The notes under the pieces are model-generated. The model was not told where the DNA came from and searched no databases. It was given only the letters and a program-made list of their open reading frames with translations. Of a stretch of DNA of 64,000 nt, positions 41,641-49,804 are shown in pieces. Position 1 is the first letter of the stretch. Each line of letters starts with the position of its first letter. This DNA comes from Spirosoma panaciterrae DSM 21099 (GTDB lineage Bacteria > Bacteroidota > Bacteroidia > Cytophagales > Spirosomataceae), in NCBI RefSeq assembly GCF_000374025.1, contig NZ_KB893228.1, forward strand, positions 186,001-250,000. Direction: 5' to 3'. The position numbers and the translations under genes are program-made.

Positions 41641-41950
41641 ATTCGGAATAGTCGTTTCGACCGTGATGAAGAATGACAACGTCAGCGTCTAAAGGTATTA
41701 AAAAACCGTTAAAAGCCCAGAGACTGATTATGACGATATTGTAAATAAATCAACCTATGTGTTTAAGACAATGAAATAGGTATCGCAAGGGCGATATTAC
41801 TAATTTAATTATAAATATTTACTAATCCGTTAGCAGTTAATTCTGCAATTCTTCAATTCCCAATAAATTTTCTATTGAACACTCTAAATAACCGTCCTTT
41901 AATTTCATCACCTTTGTGTAACACTTTGACCTAAAACATTTATATAACAT
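41641..41950. promoter_or_regulatory. Divergent AT-rich intergenic region (fdtA / DUF1684)
   Basis: These 310 bases hold the promoters of two divergent genes. A near-consensus -7 box for fdtA (TACCTTTA, minus strand) lies at 41710-41717. A perfect TATCGC-AAGG-GCGATA palindrome at 41781-41796 could be an operator. No gene or RNA was recognised. Confidence 0.45.
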
Positions 41951-42586
41951 ATGATGAAAAACAAAATATTCATTACAGGCCTTTTTGTCATTGCCCTGGT
42001 CGTGCTTTACTTTTCATTTTTTGATGGTGGAAATACGTCATCGGCTGACAGCCTGAGTGAATCGGTTAACCCAGAAGCCTATCGCCAGCAAGTGGCAGAG
42101 GACCGAAAAAAGAAAGACGAGTTTTTCCGTACGGATAGCAACTCGCCGATTAGCAATAAAGCCGATTTTCGAGGACTAAGCTATTTCCAGGCTGACCCTT
42201 CGTACCGGGTTATGGCCCGGCTTGAACCGTTTGCTGACAAAACACAAAAATTGGTGGTTCGGATGAGCGATGGCAGCGAAGAAGTCTACGACAAATTTGC
42301 TCATGTAGTATTCAAGTTAAATGACGAGACCTGCCGATTATTAGTTGTTAAACTTGAAAATACCTATTCTATCCTGTTTCGGGATGGCACTTCAGGCAAG
42401 GAAACCTATGGTGGAGGACGCTATTTGGAAATTGATCCAGCCAGCCTGACCAACAATGGGGCCATATTGGATTTTAACAAGGCCTATAATCCGTATTGTG
42501 CCTATAATCCAACCTATTCGTGCCCGATCCCCCCGGCCGAAAACACACTGAGTACGCCTGTAAAGGCAGGAGAGAAATACCATTAA
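41951..42586 (+). CDS. DUF1684 protein with a membrane anchor
   Basis: The 211-residue protein has an N-terminal membrane helix or uncleaved signal (about 4-24). It then carries the DUF1684 signature: YGGGRYLEIDPASL...ILDFNKAYNPYCAYNPTYSCPIPPAENTL. The Cys pair in YCAYNP...YSCPIP is conserved in the family. DUF1684 proteins are of unknown function, usually exported. A second in-frame ATG follows directly (codon 2). The gene ends 25 nt before a terminator-like hairpin at 42611-42649. Confidence 0.9.
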   Translation: MMKNKIFITGLFVIALVVLYFSFFDGGNTSSADSLSESVNPEAYRQQVAEDRKKKDEFFRTDSNSPISNKADFRGLSYFQADPSYRVMARLEPFADKTQKLVVRMSDGSEEVYDKFAHVVFKLNDETCRLLVVKLENTYSILFRDGTSGKETYGGGRYLEIDPASLTNNGAILDFNKAYNPYCAYNPTYSCPIPPAENTLSTPVKAGEKYH

Positions 42587-42610
42587 AAGCCAGAAAGCGA
42601 ACCAATTACT

Positions 42611-42649
42611 AAAAGGATAAAGGGCTATGCATCTCCCCTTTATCCTTTT
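42611..42649 (+). terminator. Terminator after the DUF1684 gene
   Basis: AAAAGGATAAAGGG (42611-42624) pairs perfectly with CCCTTTATCCTTTT (42636-42649) and runs into TTCC. It precedes the pheT promoter. Confidence 0.8.
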
Positions 42650-42686
42650 TCCTTTCCATGCCTTCCAGCTTTCCTGCTTTCCTCCT

Positions 42687-42694
42687 TACCTTTG
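42687..42694 (+). promoter_or_regulatory. Promoter -7 box for pheT
   Basis: TACCTTTG is a full TAnnTTTG match 25 nt before the pheT ATG (42720). Transcription would start near 42700, inside the longer 42627 frame, which supports the shorter pheT start. Confidence 0.6.
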
Positions 42695-42719
42695 TAGCAA
42701 TTACCTGTTTTGCCTGTGT

Positions 42720-45149
42720 ATGGAAATTTCCTATAAATGGTTACAAGATTTTATTGAATTACCGGAATTACCGGAAGAAGTTGGCAAAATGCTAACCGCA
42801 ACGGGGCTTGAAGTTGAAGGGGTTGAGAAAATTGAAGCCATACCGGGTGGACTGGAAGGGATAGTTATTGGTGAAGTGCTGACCTGTACTAAACACCCTG
42901 ACGCCGATAAGCTAAGCCTGACCACAGTTGATGTAGGTTCTGGCCAACCATTACCTATTGTTTGCGGAGCCCCTAATGTGGCGGCAGGGCAAAAAGTAGT
43001 GGTCGCGCTTGTTGGGGCAACGTTACATCCTGCCTCAGGCGAAGCGTTTCAGATCAAAAAAGCTAAAATTCGGGGCGCTGCTTCTGAAGGAATGATTTGT
43101 GCTGAAGATGAGATTGGCCTGGGTACTTCGCACGCAGGGATCATGGTGCTGACGACTGACCTTCCCAATGGCACACCGGCTGCCCGATACTTCAACCTGG
43201 AAGCCGATTACCAGATTGCTATCGGACTGACCCCCAATCGGATTGATGCCGCTTCGCACTATGGCACGGCCCGGGATTTAAAAGCTGCGTTGAATCGCCC
43301 TCTGCGCCTACCATCGGTCGACGCATTCACCGTAAACAATACGAATCTAACCCTAGATGTACAGGTCGACGATACAGCGGCCTGTCCCCGTTACACCGGA
43401 CTGACCATCAGTGGCCTTACCGTAGCCGAGTCGCCGGAATGGCTTAAACAACGCTTGATTGCCATCGGCCAGAAACCGATCAACAATGTAGTCGACATTA
43501 CAAACTTTGTATTACACGACCTTGGGCAGCCACTCCACGCTTTCGATGCAGACAGGATAGCCGGTAACCAGGTCATCGTCAAAACGCTGCCAGAAGGGAC
43601 ACCCTTTGTTACACTGGATGGGGTTGAGCGAAAACTCAGTAGTACAGACCTGATGATCTGCGACGCTGAAAAACCCATGTGTATTGCCGGGGTGTTTGGA
43701 GGGCAGTATTCGGGGGTTTCGATGCAAACAACCAGCATCTTTCTGGAATCGGCCTATTTCTCGGCTACATCGGTTCGGAAAACGGCGCAGTATCATGGAC
43801 TCAAAACGGACGCATCGTTCCGATTCGAGCGAGGTACGGACCCCAATATGCCCGTCTTTGCCTTAAAACGGGCCGCCTTACTGATTCAGGAAATTGCAGG
43901 TGGCACCATTAGTTCAGACATTACGGATATCTACCCGAATCCAATCAAGCCATTTCGGGTAGCAGTACGCTATAGGAACATTGATCGGCTGATCGGGATA
44001 AAAATCGATCATACCGAAATTCACCGGATTCTGGAAGCCCTGGACATTCAGGCGGACGACCAGACGGACGAAGGCTTCACCGCTGTTGTACCGCCCTACC
44101 GGGTCGATGTAACGCGGGAGGCTGATGTGGTTGAGGAAATTCTGCGTATTTATGGCCTGGACAATGTCCCCTTGTCGGTACATCTGTCGGCCGACTCCCT
44201 GTCTGAGTTCCCCAAAGTAGATCCCGATGGATGGCAGAACCGGGTTGGACAACTGATGGCAGCTAACGGTTTTTACGAAATCCTGACCTTATCACTGACT
44301 CGCCCTGCCTATCATGATGCCATTCGGTCGGTCTTACCGGGCGAAGATGTCACACTGCTCAATCCACTCAGTGATGAACTTTCGGTAATGCGCCAAACGC
44401 TTCTTTTTTCGTCGCTGGAAACCTTGGCTTATAATCTGAACCGGCGGCAGAAAGATCTGAAAACCTTTGAGTTCGGCAAAGTTTATCATAAAGTAAAACT
44501 TGAAGATGGAAGCACTAAATATGTAGAGCGTATGCGATTAAGTCTGGCGATTACGGGAAACCAATCGTCAGAAAGCTGGCTTCAAAAAGGGCAATCTGTG
44601 GTTTACCACGATTTGGCTACAGCTACTCAGCGTATTCTTAATCTGTTCCGTATTAAATCGTTCGATACGCAACCTGCCGACTCAGCCATCTTCCAGTATG
44701 GGTTGACGTATATGGTCAATAAAAAACCAATTGTCAGCCTGGGCCTAGTTCAGCCGAGACTCACGAAGCTGATCGACCTGAAGCAGCCTGTTTTTTACGC
44801 TGACTTCGACTGGGCGGCCCTCCTTAAATTAGCCACAGGCAAAGTTCGTTACGAAGAAGTATCCCGTTTCCCTGAAGTTCGTCGGGATCTGTCATTAGTA
44901 ATTGACAAAGGAGTTACATTCGAACAAATCAGTCGGCTGGCTCGGCAGACCGAGCGGAAACTGTTACGGGCTATCAACGTTTTCGATGTGTACGAAGGTG
45001 ATAATCTGGGAGCCGGTAAGAAAGCGTATTCGGTCAATTTTATGCTACAGGACTCAACCCAGACCCTGACCGATGCAGCCATCGATAAAACTATGCAGCG
45101 GCTTATGAACGCTTTTGAGCAGGAACTAGGCGCTGTTATTCGTAAATAA
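42720..45149 (+). CDS. pheT: Phenylalanyl-tRNA synthetase beta subunit
   Basis: The beta subunit of the class II enzyme that charges tRNA-Phe, with editing of Tyr-tRNA. The 809-residue product starts MEISYKWLQDFIELPELPEE (42720), has the EMAP-like tRNA-binding domain (about 40-150, EVLTCTKHPDADKLSLTTVD), B3/B4 editing (IAIGLTPNRIDAASH; EDARRED-like GTPFVTLDGVERKL) and B5 (RIDRLIGIKIDHTEIHRILEAL). A core-like catalytic fold and a C-terminal ferredoxin-like anticodon-binding domain (VSRFPEVRRDLSLVID) follow. pheS is not adjacent. The downstream hairpin separates it from the coiled-coil gene. The call is firm. Confidence 0.96.
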   Translation: MEISYKWLQDFIELPELPEEVGKMLTATGLEVEGVEKIEAIPGGLEGIVIGEVLTCTKHPDADKLSLTTVDVGSGQPLPIVCGAPNVAAGQKVVVALVGATLHPASGEAFQIKKAKIRGAASEGMICAEDEIGLGTSHAGIMVLTTDLPNGTPAARYFNLEADYQIAIGLTPNRIDAASHYGTARDLKAALNRPLRLPSVDAFTVNNTNLTLDVQVDDTAACPRYTGLTISGLTVAESPEWLKQRLIAIGQKPINNVVDITNFVLHDLGQPLHAFDADRIAGNQVIVKTLPEGTPFVTLDGVERKLSSTDLMICDAEKPMCIAGVFGGQYSGVSMQTTSIFLESAYFSATSVRKTAQYHGLKTDASFRFERGTDPNMPVFALKRAALLIQEIAGGTISSDITDIYPNPIKPFRVAVRYRNIDRLIGIKIDHTEIHRILEALDIQADDQTDEGFTAVVPPYRVDVTREADVVEEILRIYGLDNVPLSVHLSADSLSEFPKVDPDGWQNRVGQLMAANGFYEILTLSLTRPAYHDAIRSVLPGEDVTLLNPLSDELSVMRQTLLFSSLETLAYNLNRRQKDLKTFEFGKVYHKVKLEDGSTKYVERMRLSLAITGNQSSESWLQKGQSVVYHDLATATQRILNLFRIKSFDTQPADSAIFQYGLTYMVNKKPIVSLGLVQPRLTKLIDLKQPVFYADFDWAALLKLATGKVRYEEVSRFPEVRRDLSLVIDKGVTFEQISRLARQTERKLLRAINVFDVYEGDNLGAGKKAYSVNFMLQDSTQTLTDAAIDKTMQRLMNAFEQELGAVIRK

Positions 45150-45151
45150 TA

Positions 45152-45226
45152 AGTGAAAGAGCGAAAGAGTGAAAGAGCGATTTAATGCGCTACCAATTCA
45201 CTCTTTCACTCTTTCGCTCTTTCACT
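45152..45226. repeat. Repeat-armed hairpin with a perfect 26-bp stem after pheT
   Basis: Bases 45152-45177 are the exact complement of 45201-45226, across a 23-nt loop. The arms are tandems of GAAAGAGC/GAAAGAGT words. The stem length equals that of the hairpin at 8580-8658, although the words differ. It lies 2 nt past the pheT stop and 10 nt before the GTG start of the next gene. Confidence 0.88.
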
Positions 45227-45236
45227 CTTTAAAACC

Positions 45237-45575
45237 GTGGTTAGCGAGCATCAAATTATTGCATTGGTGGAGCGATTTGAGCATAAGCTTAAGTTGCTCA
45301 CGAATCTGTATACCGATGCTAAAAACCAGATTGAGCAATTAGAACGAGAGAAAGAGGCCCTGCAGGAAAGCCTTAAAGCCGAGCAGGATCAGGTGAAGGA
45401 ATTACGAAAAAAATCAACTAAGGCGGAAAATAATACAGCTATTTCAAAAGATAGTGGTATAATTGTAAAAGACAACCTGTTAGGTACAGGTACGAATGCT
45501 GAATTAAAACAACAACTCGACGAGTATATCCAGGAATTAGAACGGTGTATAGCTCATTTGAGTAGTTTGTCATAA
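45237..45575 (+). CDS. Coiled-coil protein encoded next to zapA
   Basis: The 112-residue protein starts with GTG at 45237, since no ATG fits. It is a predicted coiled coil: FEHKLKLLTNLYTDAKNQIEQLEREKEALQESLKAEQDQVKELRKK, followed by a less ordered middle and a second helix ELKQQLDEYIQELERCIAHL. In Cytophagales a small coiled-coil gene commonly precedes zapA, so a role with FtsZ-ring regulators (ZapB-like) is plausible but inferred. Only about 46 nt separate it from the zapA ATG, so they form an operon. Confidence 0.75.
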   Translation: MVSEHQIIALVERFEHKLKLLTNLYTDAKNQIEQLEREKEALQESLKAEQDQVKELRKKSTKAENNTAISKDSGIIVKDNLLGTGTNAELKQQLDEYIQELERCIAHLSSLS

Positions 45576-45621
45576 ACCTAAATTGGCTCCGAGGAGTAGC
45601 CCAACTGAGCCGACTGCAGCG

Positions 45622-45909
45622 ATGGAAGAACTGTCAATTCGCGTTAAAATTGCGGATCGGACCTACAAATTGTATGTAGAGCCCGAAGCGGAAGCCGTAG
45701 TGCGCGAAGCCGCCAAGCTGATTCAGGATGAACTGAAACAATACCGGGACAAGGGCTTTTCGGAAACACAGGAAGCCCTGGCAATGATAGCCTTCGACTG
45801 CTTAGTAACTAAGCTCAGAGGAGAACGTAAAATGCAGCGATTACAACAGATGGTATTTGACAAAATCACTCAATTAGACCAGGTCGTCACGCCGGTCGTT
45901 TCGACATAG
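45622..45909 (+). CDS. zapA: Cell division protein ZapA
   Basis: ZapA bundles FtsZ filaments at the division ring. The 95-residue protein has the ZapA fold: MEELSIRVKIADRTYKLYVEPEAEAVVREAAKLI, then a long helix ALAMIAFDCLVTKLRGERKM. The ATG at 45622 is chosen; the longer TTG start at 45583 adds 13 non-conserved residues. It lies in the expected order coiled-coil gene, zapA, (6S RNA candidate), rny. Confidence 0.9.
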   Translation: MEELSIRVKIADRTYKLYVEPEAEAVVREAAKLIQDELKQYRDKGFSETQEALAMIAFDCLVTKLRGERKMQRLQQMVFDKITQLDQVVTPVVST

Positions 45910-45990
45910 ACAACCTACGGGCTATTCACCCGATATACTTTTCGCGTTTGCGTTCAGGGCACTCGTATCGAAGCAGGTTGATGGTTTTTT
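45908..45990 (+). ncRNA. ssrS: Candidate 6S RNA (ssrS) between zapA and rny
   Basis: The 105-nt gap has a closing stem CAACCT (45911-45916) with AGGTTG (45975-45980), a large internal bubble (ACGGGCTATTCACC against AAGC), and an inner stem CGATA (45931) with TATCG (45966-45970) capped by a structured loop. A T run (45985-45990) follows. A 6S RNA at the zapA-rny junction is, from memory, the usual place in flavobacterial and related genomes. 6S RNA binds RNA polymerase as a promoter mimic. The structure was folded by eye only. Confidence 0.5.
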
Positions 45991-46014
45991 GTTCAACCCT
46001 AACGATATAGTCCA

Positions 46015-47622
46015 ATGGACACTTGGTTAACAATTCTGGCTGCCCTCCTGGTTGGGGGCGGCATTGGCATACTGATTGGCCGTCAAATGATGGCAAGTGT
46101 TCGTGCAAAACACGAAAAAGAAGCCGAAGAACAGGCCGCGACGATCTTAAAAAACGCTGAGTTACAAGCCGAAAATATCAAAAAAGATCGGATACTGGAG
46201 GCAAAGGAGAAATACCTTAAACTGAAAGCAGAGTTCGAAGAAACTACGAATCAAAAGCGGAATATACTTCTTCAAAACGAGAATAAACTCAAGCAGCGCG
46301 AACAGCAGTTAGCCCAACAGGCCGATCAGCAGCGTACACGGGAAAACGAATTAAATCAGCAGCGGAACGAGATCAATCAGCAGAAAAACAGCCTTTCTCA
46401 GCAGATCGACGCCCTCAATAAACGCAAAGAAGATGTAGAAAAACGCCAGCAGGAAGCCGATCGGATGCTGGCTGATCAGGTGGCTCAGCTCGAAAAAATC
46501 GCAGGGCTTTCGGCCGACCAGGCTCGCGATCAACTGATTGAAACGCTTAAGGCCGAAGCCGAAAGCCGCGCATCCTCCTACATTAAAAGCATCATTGAAG
46601 AGGCCAAACTGACCGCTACCAAAGAGGCTAAAAAGGTGGTTATCGAAACCATTCAGCGGACAGCCACCGAACACGCTATTGAAAACTGTGTATCGGTGTT
46701 CAATATCGAGTCCGACGATGTTAAAGGAAAAGTAATTGGGCGCGAAGGCCGTAATATACGCGCTCTGGAAGCCGCTACTGGCGTTGAAATCATAGTAGAC
46801 GATACCCCCGAAGCCATTATCATTTCTGGATTTGATCCCGTCCGCCGGGAGATAGCCCGACTATCGCTCCACCGACTCGTTCAGGATGGCCGGATTCACC
46901 CGGCACGTATCGAAGAGATTGTGGCTAAAACCCGGAAGAATATCGAAGACGAGATCGTTGAAATTGGCGAGCGAACGGTTATTGATCTCGGCATTCATGG
47001 CCTCCATCCTGAACTGATCAAAATGGTAGGCCGGATGCGTTTCCGTTCCAGCTACGGCCAGAATCTACTTCAACACTCGCGAGAAGTCGCCAAGCTTTGT
47101 GCAACTATGGCGGCTGAACTAGGGCTGAATGCCAAACTGGCAAAACGGGCAGGCCTGCTTCATGATATTGGCAAGGTATGGCCCGAAGAAGCCGAACTCC
47201 CCCACGCTATTCTGGGCATGGAACTGGCGAAAAAATACAAGGAGAATCCTGAAGTGATCAATGCAATCGGCGCTCACCACGACGAGATCGAGATGACCAG
47301 CATGATTTCGCCCATTGTCCAGGTCTGCGATGCGGTATCGGGTTCGCGACCTGGTGCCCGACGCGAAATGATGGAATCGTACATCAAACGGCTGAAAGAA
47401 CTGGAAGAGCTGGCAGGAAATTTCCCCGGGGTTACGAAATGTTATGCGATTCAGGCTGGCCGGGAACTCCGAATCATGGTGGATGCAGACCACGTTTCCG
47501 ACGAACGAGCTGGTGTACTATCGTACGAAATCTCGCAGAAGATCGAAAAAGAAATGCAATACCCCGGCCAGATCAAGGTGACGGTTATTCGGGAAATGCG
47601 AGCCGTTGCTTACGCAAAATAG
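46015..47622 (+). CDS. rny: Ribonuclease Y
   Basis: This membrane-anchored endonuclease starts bulk mRNA decay. The 535-residue product has an N-terminal membrane helix (about 4-24, [20 protein letters not shown]) and a long coiled coil with many Gln/Lys/Glu (about 30-190). A KH domain ([33 protein letters not shown]) and an HD domain with [12 protein letters not shown] and AHHDE metal-binding residues follow. The end contains [12 protein letters not shown]. The layout and length are normal. A terminator follows at 47644-47688. Confidence 0.96.
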   Translation: MDTWLTILAALLVGGGIGILIGRQMMASVRAKHEKEAEEQAATILKNAELQAENIKKDRILEAKEKYLKLKAEFEETTNQKRNILLQNENKLKQREQQLAQQADQQRTRENELNQQRNEINQQKNSLSQQIDALNKRKEDVEKRQQEADRMLADQVAQLEKIAGLSADQARDQLIETLKAEAESRASSYIKSIIEEAKLTATKEAKKVVIETIQRTATEHAIENCVSVFNIESDDVKGKVIGREGRNIRALEAATGVEIIVDDTPEAIIISGFDPVRREIARLSLHRLVQDGRIHPARIEEIVAKTRKNIEDEIVEIGERTVIDLGIHGLHPELIKMVGRMRFRSSYGQNLLQHSREVAKLCATMAAELGLNAKLAKRAGLLHDIGKVWPEEAELPHAILGMELAKKYKENPEVINAIGAHHDEIEMTSMISPIVQVCDAVSGSRPGARREMMESYIKRLKELEELAGNFPGVTKCYAIQAGRELRIMVDADHVSDERAGVLSYEISQKIEKEMQYPGQIKVTVIREMRAVAYAK

Positions 47623-47643
47623 CCCCATACTATTTTTAGATGT

Positions 47644-47688
47644 GGATGCCGGATAGGAGTATGCTCTCCTGTCCGGCATCCGCTTTTT
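47644..47688 (+). terminator. Rho-independent terminator after rny
   Basis: GGATGCCGGA (starting at 47644) pairs with TCCGGCATCC (47672-47681), with an inner AGGAG/CTCCT stem, followed by GCTTTTTAT. It starts 22 nt after the rny stop. Confidence 0.9.
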
Positions 47689-48095
47689 ATAGTCCGCCCC
47701 TATCCCGTAATTCCTCGATTTGATCCTATACGAGCGCTACGAACCCGTCTAAATCAGGCGAAATCCCTCTCCCTCCAACAACTATTTCAGAGATTATAGC
47801 TGGACAAATAGAATTCGGCAAACGGGGCATTTTAGGAAACAGATCAATTACAATTGAACGATTTGCCATTTTTTAATAGGTAAATCCGTAACCAAACAGC
47901 ATAATATAGAACCTTTTCGCATGGTTAGAGTCAATTTTTTATCATAATAATTCAATTATTTTCAAACTTAGGCCTCTTTTTTCAGTTAAATTCTGTCAAT
48001 ATATCCTTTTGACGAATACGGGTCATCCAGCAAGCATAACCTTAGCAACGGGTCGATCTTTCAAGACAGATTTTACGCAATAGAACACGACAAGA
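47689..48095. other. Intergenic region after rny, with a 47-codon minus-strand ORF
   Basis: About 400 AT-rich bases. On the minus strand an ATG at 47869 opens a 47-codon frame (47726-47869) with the end VVGGRGISPDLDGFVALV. It has no recognisable domain and may be a relic. The right part must hold the promoter of the exported protein gene at 48096, but no TAnnTTTG match was found. Confidence 0.35.
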
Positions 48096-48770
48096 ATGAA
48101 AAAAGAGATACTGCTTCTAGTAATGATAGGTCTAATCAGCCATACCTGGTCTGCTTATGCCATCAGTTGGAACCCAGGTAAACTCATACTGCGCAACGGA
48201 GTTGAGCTTCAGGGCGAACTGAATTTCAACTGGAAAGCCGATATCGTCCAATATCGGCAGGAGGATAAGGTGAAAGCCTATTCCATCGACCAGGTAAGCA
48301 ATTTTATGTATTTCGACAACCAGCTCAATAACCTTCGCAAGTTTGTTGCGATCAACGATTGCTACCTGCTTCAGCATGGGCGACCGCAGTTTCTGGAAGA
48401 AATAGCCTCTGGAACACTGATGGTATACCGGAGCTTACGAATTACTCATACACCCGGCAATGCGGCAAATTTTGACATGGATGGTAAGCTAATGAAAAGT
48501 ACCAATGCCTTTGTGTATGTAGTCCATACGGGGAATGAATGGCTTGGCTTAAATGAATTTTATAACCAGCGCTGGCCACAACTCATGTCGCTTTACAAAG
48601 ACGACCTGAAGTATTATATAAAAAGCCCAAGAAATGAAGTATCCCGGCTTGTCAATCGAATGGTACTCATCTGCAAATACAATGCTTTGATCGCCAAGAA
48701 GCTAACGCAGGAGCCTTCGTCATCAAGTTATTTTACTACCGATCAAACCGATGGCAACAACCTTCGTTGA
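48096..48770 (+). CDS. Exported protein of unknown function
   Basis: The 224-residue protein has a signal peptide (MKKEILLLVMIGLISHTWSA). After it comes NPGKLILRNGVELQGELNFNW, a beta-strand pattern often seen at the start of Bacteroidota envelope proteins that react to a GELNF-like repeat. Then comes VQYRQEDKVKAYSIDQVSNFMYFDNQ. The C-terminal third is helical and charged (YKDDLKYYIKSPRNEVSRLVNRM) and ends in a Ser-rich tail. I do not recognise the family. It is a monocistronic gene, closed by a hairpin at 48869-48911. Confidence 0.75.
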   Translation: MKKEILLLVMIGLISHTWSAYAISWNPGKLILRNGVELQGELNFNWKADIVQYRQEDKVKAYSIDQVSNFMYFDNQLNNLRKFVAINDCYLLQHGRPQFLEEIASGTLMVYRSLRITHTPGNAANFDMDGKLMKSTNAFVYVVHTGNEWLGLNEFYNQRWPQLMSLYKDDLKYYIKSPRNEVSRLVNRMVLICKYNALIAKKLTQEPSSSSYFTTDQTDGNNLR

Positions 48771-48868
48771 TCAATGCCAGCGCACTAATAAAGCCTGGAT
48801 TCCGTAGCTTTTAGTGCCTGAAAGGCCCTTATGCTGCTACGATGTTTACGTATTTTCATAGGTATTTT

Positions 48869-48911
48869 AATCGCCTTGTTCACGGATCGTTATCTGGTGA
48901 GCAAGGCGATT
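48869..48911. terminator. Hairpin after the unknown exported protein gene
   Basis: AATCGCCTTGTTCAC (48869-48883) pairs with GTGAGCAAGGCGATT (48897-48911), with one G-U position and a 13-nt loop, and runs into TCATTT. It lies about 100 nt past the stop codon and ahead of the next promoter. The rest of the 300-nt gap holds no gene. Confidence 0.7.
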
Positions 48912-48956
48912 CATTTAGTCAATTGACTGTACTGGACCGGGCCTGCATAAATCCGT

Positions 48957-48964
48957 TACTTTTG
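48957..48964 (+). promoter_or_regulatory. Promoter -7 box upstream of the DUF4230 gene
   Basis: TACTTTTG fits TAnnTTTG. A TTG lies at 48923, but 31 nt away, which is more than the usual 17-23. Transcription from here gives a leader of about 100 nt. Confidence 0.4.
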
Positions 48965-49073
48965 CCATTGTACAGGTCTATAGACTAGGCTTTACTACCC
49001 GATTGGTATAACCGTCATCAATTCGTGCTGATCGTCTGGCATCTTATCATAAACTCTGTACATTTAACCTATT

Positions 49074-49733
49074 ATGGATTTCTTAACCGCCGTTTTTCTT
49101 GTTCTAGTAGGCGCAGGTGGAGGTGTTTTCCTAGCCAATACCCTTCGGAAACGTACCGGCCTTACCAGCATCCAGCGCGACTCTGTTCTCCTGCTCGAAC
49201 GCATTGAGAAAGTTTTCAAAGTCGTAATGGCCGAAGGCTACTTTTCAGAGATTTACAATTACCAGGACCAGAAGAAGATTTTGTATCTGCTCAATGACCC
49301 GAAAAAGGCGATGGTCATTGCCAAATCAAAAGTCCTGGTGGGGTTCGACTTTGCGAAGGTTCGGTTTCGGGCTCCGGTCAATGCCGAAAAGAAACTGGTC
49401 ATCGAATCGTTTCCAGAACCGGAAGTATTATCGATCGATACTGATTATAAGTTTTATGACATCCAGGCGGGCATTCTGAATCACTTTAGTGGAGCCGATT
49501 ATACACAGATTCTGGAAGAGGCAAAAAAAGCCATGAACGAACGGGCCATGCAAAGCGATCTGCCCAAAATTGCCAATAATCAGATTCAGTACATGATCTA
49601 CCAGTTGGCCAGTTCGATGGGCTGGCACCTGCAACTCCCCGAAGCCGAACAGCGTGAACTTGACGCCCTGAAAGCTAAGGCCGAAACGCAAAGCCAGTCC
49701 CCGAAGCTCCTGACCGGGCGTACCAACGAATAA
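49074..49733 (+). CDS. DUF4230 protein
   Basis: The 219-residue protein has an N-terminal membrane helix (about 2-24, FLTAVFLVLVGAGGGVFLA). The DUF4230 body contains RDSVLLLERIEKVFKVVMAEGYFSEIYNYQD and KSKVLVGFDFAKVRFRAPVNAEKKLVIESFPEPEVLSID, typical of this family of single-pass proteins. The C-terminal tail (ALKAKAETQSQSPKLL) is a short helix. Function is unknown; the domain faces the periplasm or cytoplasm depending on topology. It precedes the M1 peptidase gene by 71 nt and may share its transcript. Confidence 0.88.
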   Translation: MDFLTAVFLVLVGAGGGVFLANTLRKRTGLTSIQRDSVLLLERIEKVFKVVMAEGYFSEIYNYQDQKKILYLLNDPKKAMVIAKSKVLVGFDFAKVRFRAPVNAEKKLVIESFPEPEVLSIDTDYKFYDIQAGILNHFSGADYTQILEEAKKAMNERAMQSDLPKIANNQIQYMIYQLASSMGWHLQLPEAEQRELDALKAKAETQSQSPKLLTGRTNE

Positions 49734-49804
49734 AAAGCGGCTAAAATCAAGCAGATTTCAACAGATTATCCGTTTAGGTGTTAAGTCGTTATGCCCTTTG
49801 TTCT

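Noticed and set aside
42627-42719. N-terminal extension of pheT (MHLPFILFPFHAFQL...)
   Set aside because: It translates the pyrimidine-rich terminator and promoter region; the conserved PheT start is at 42720.
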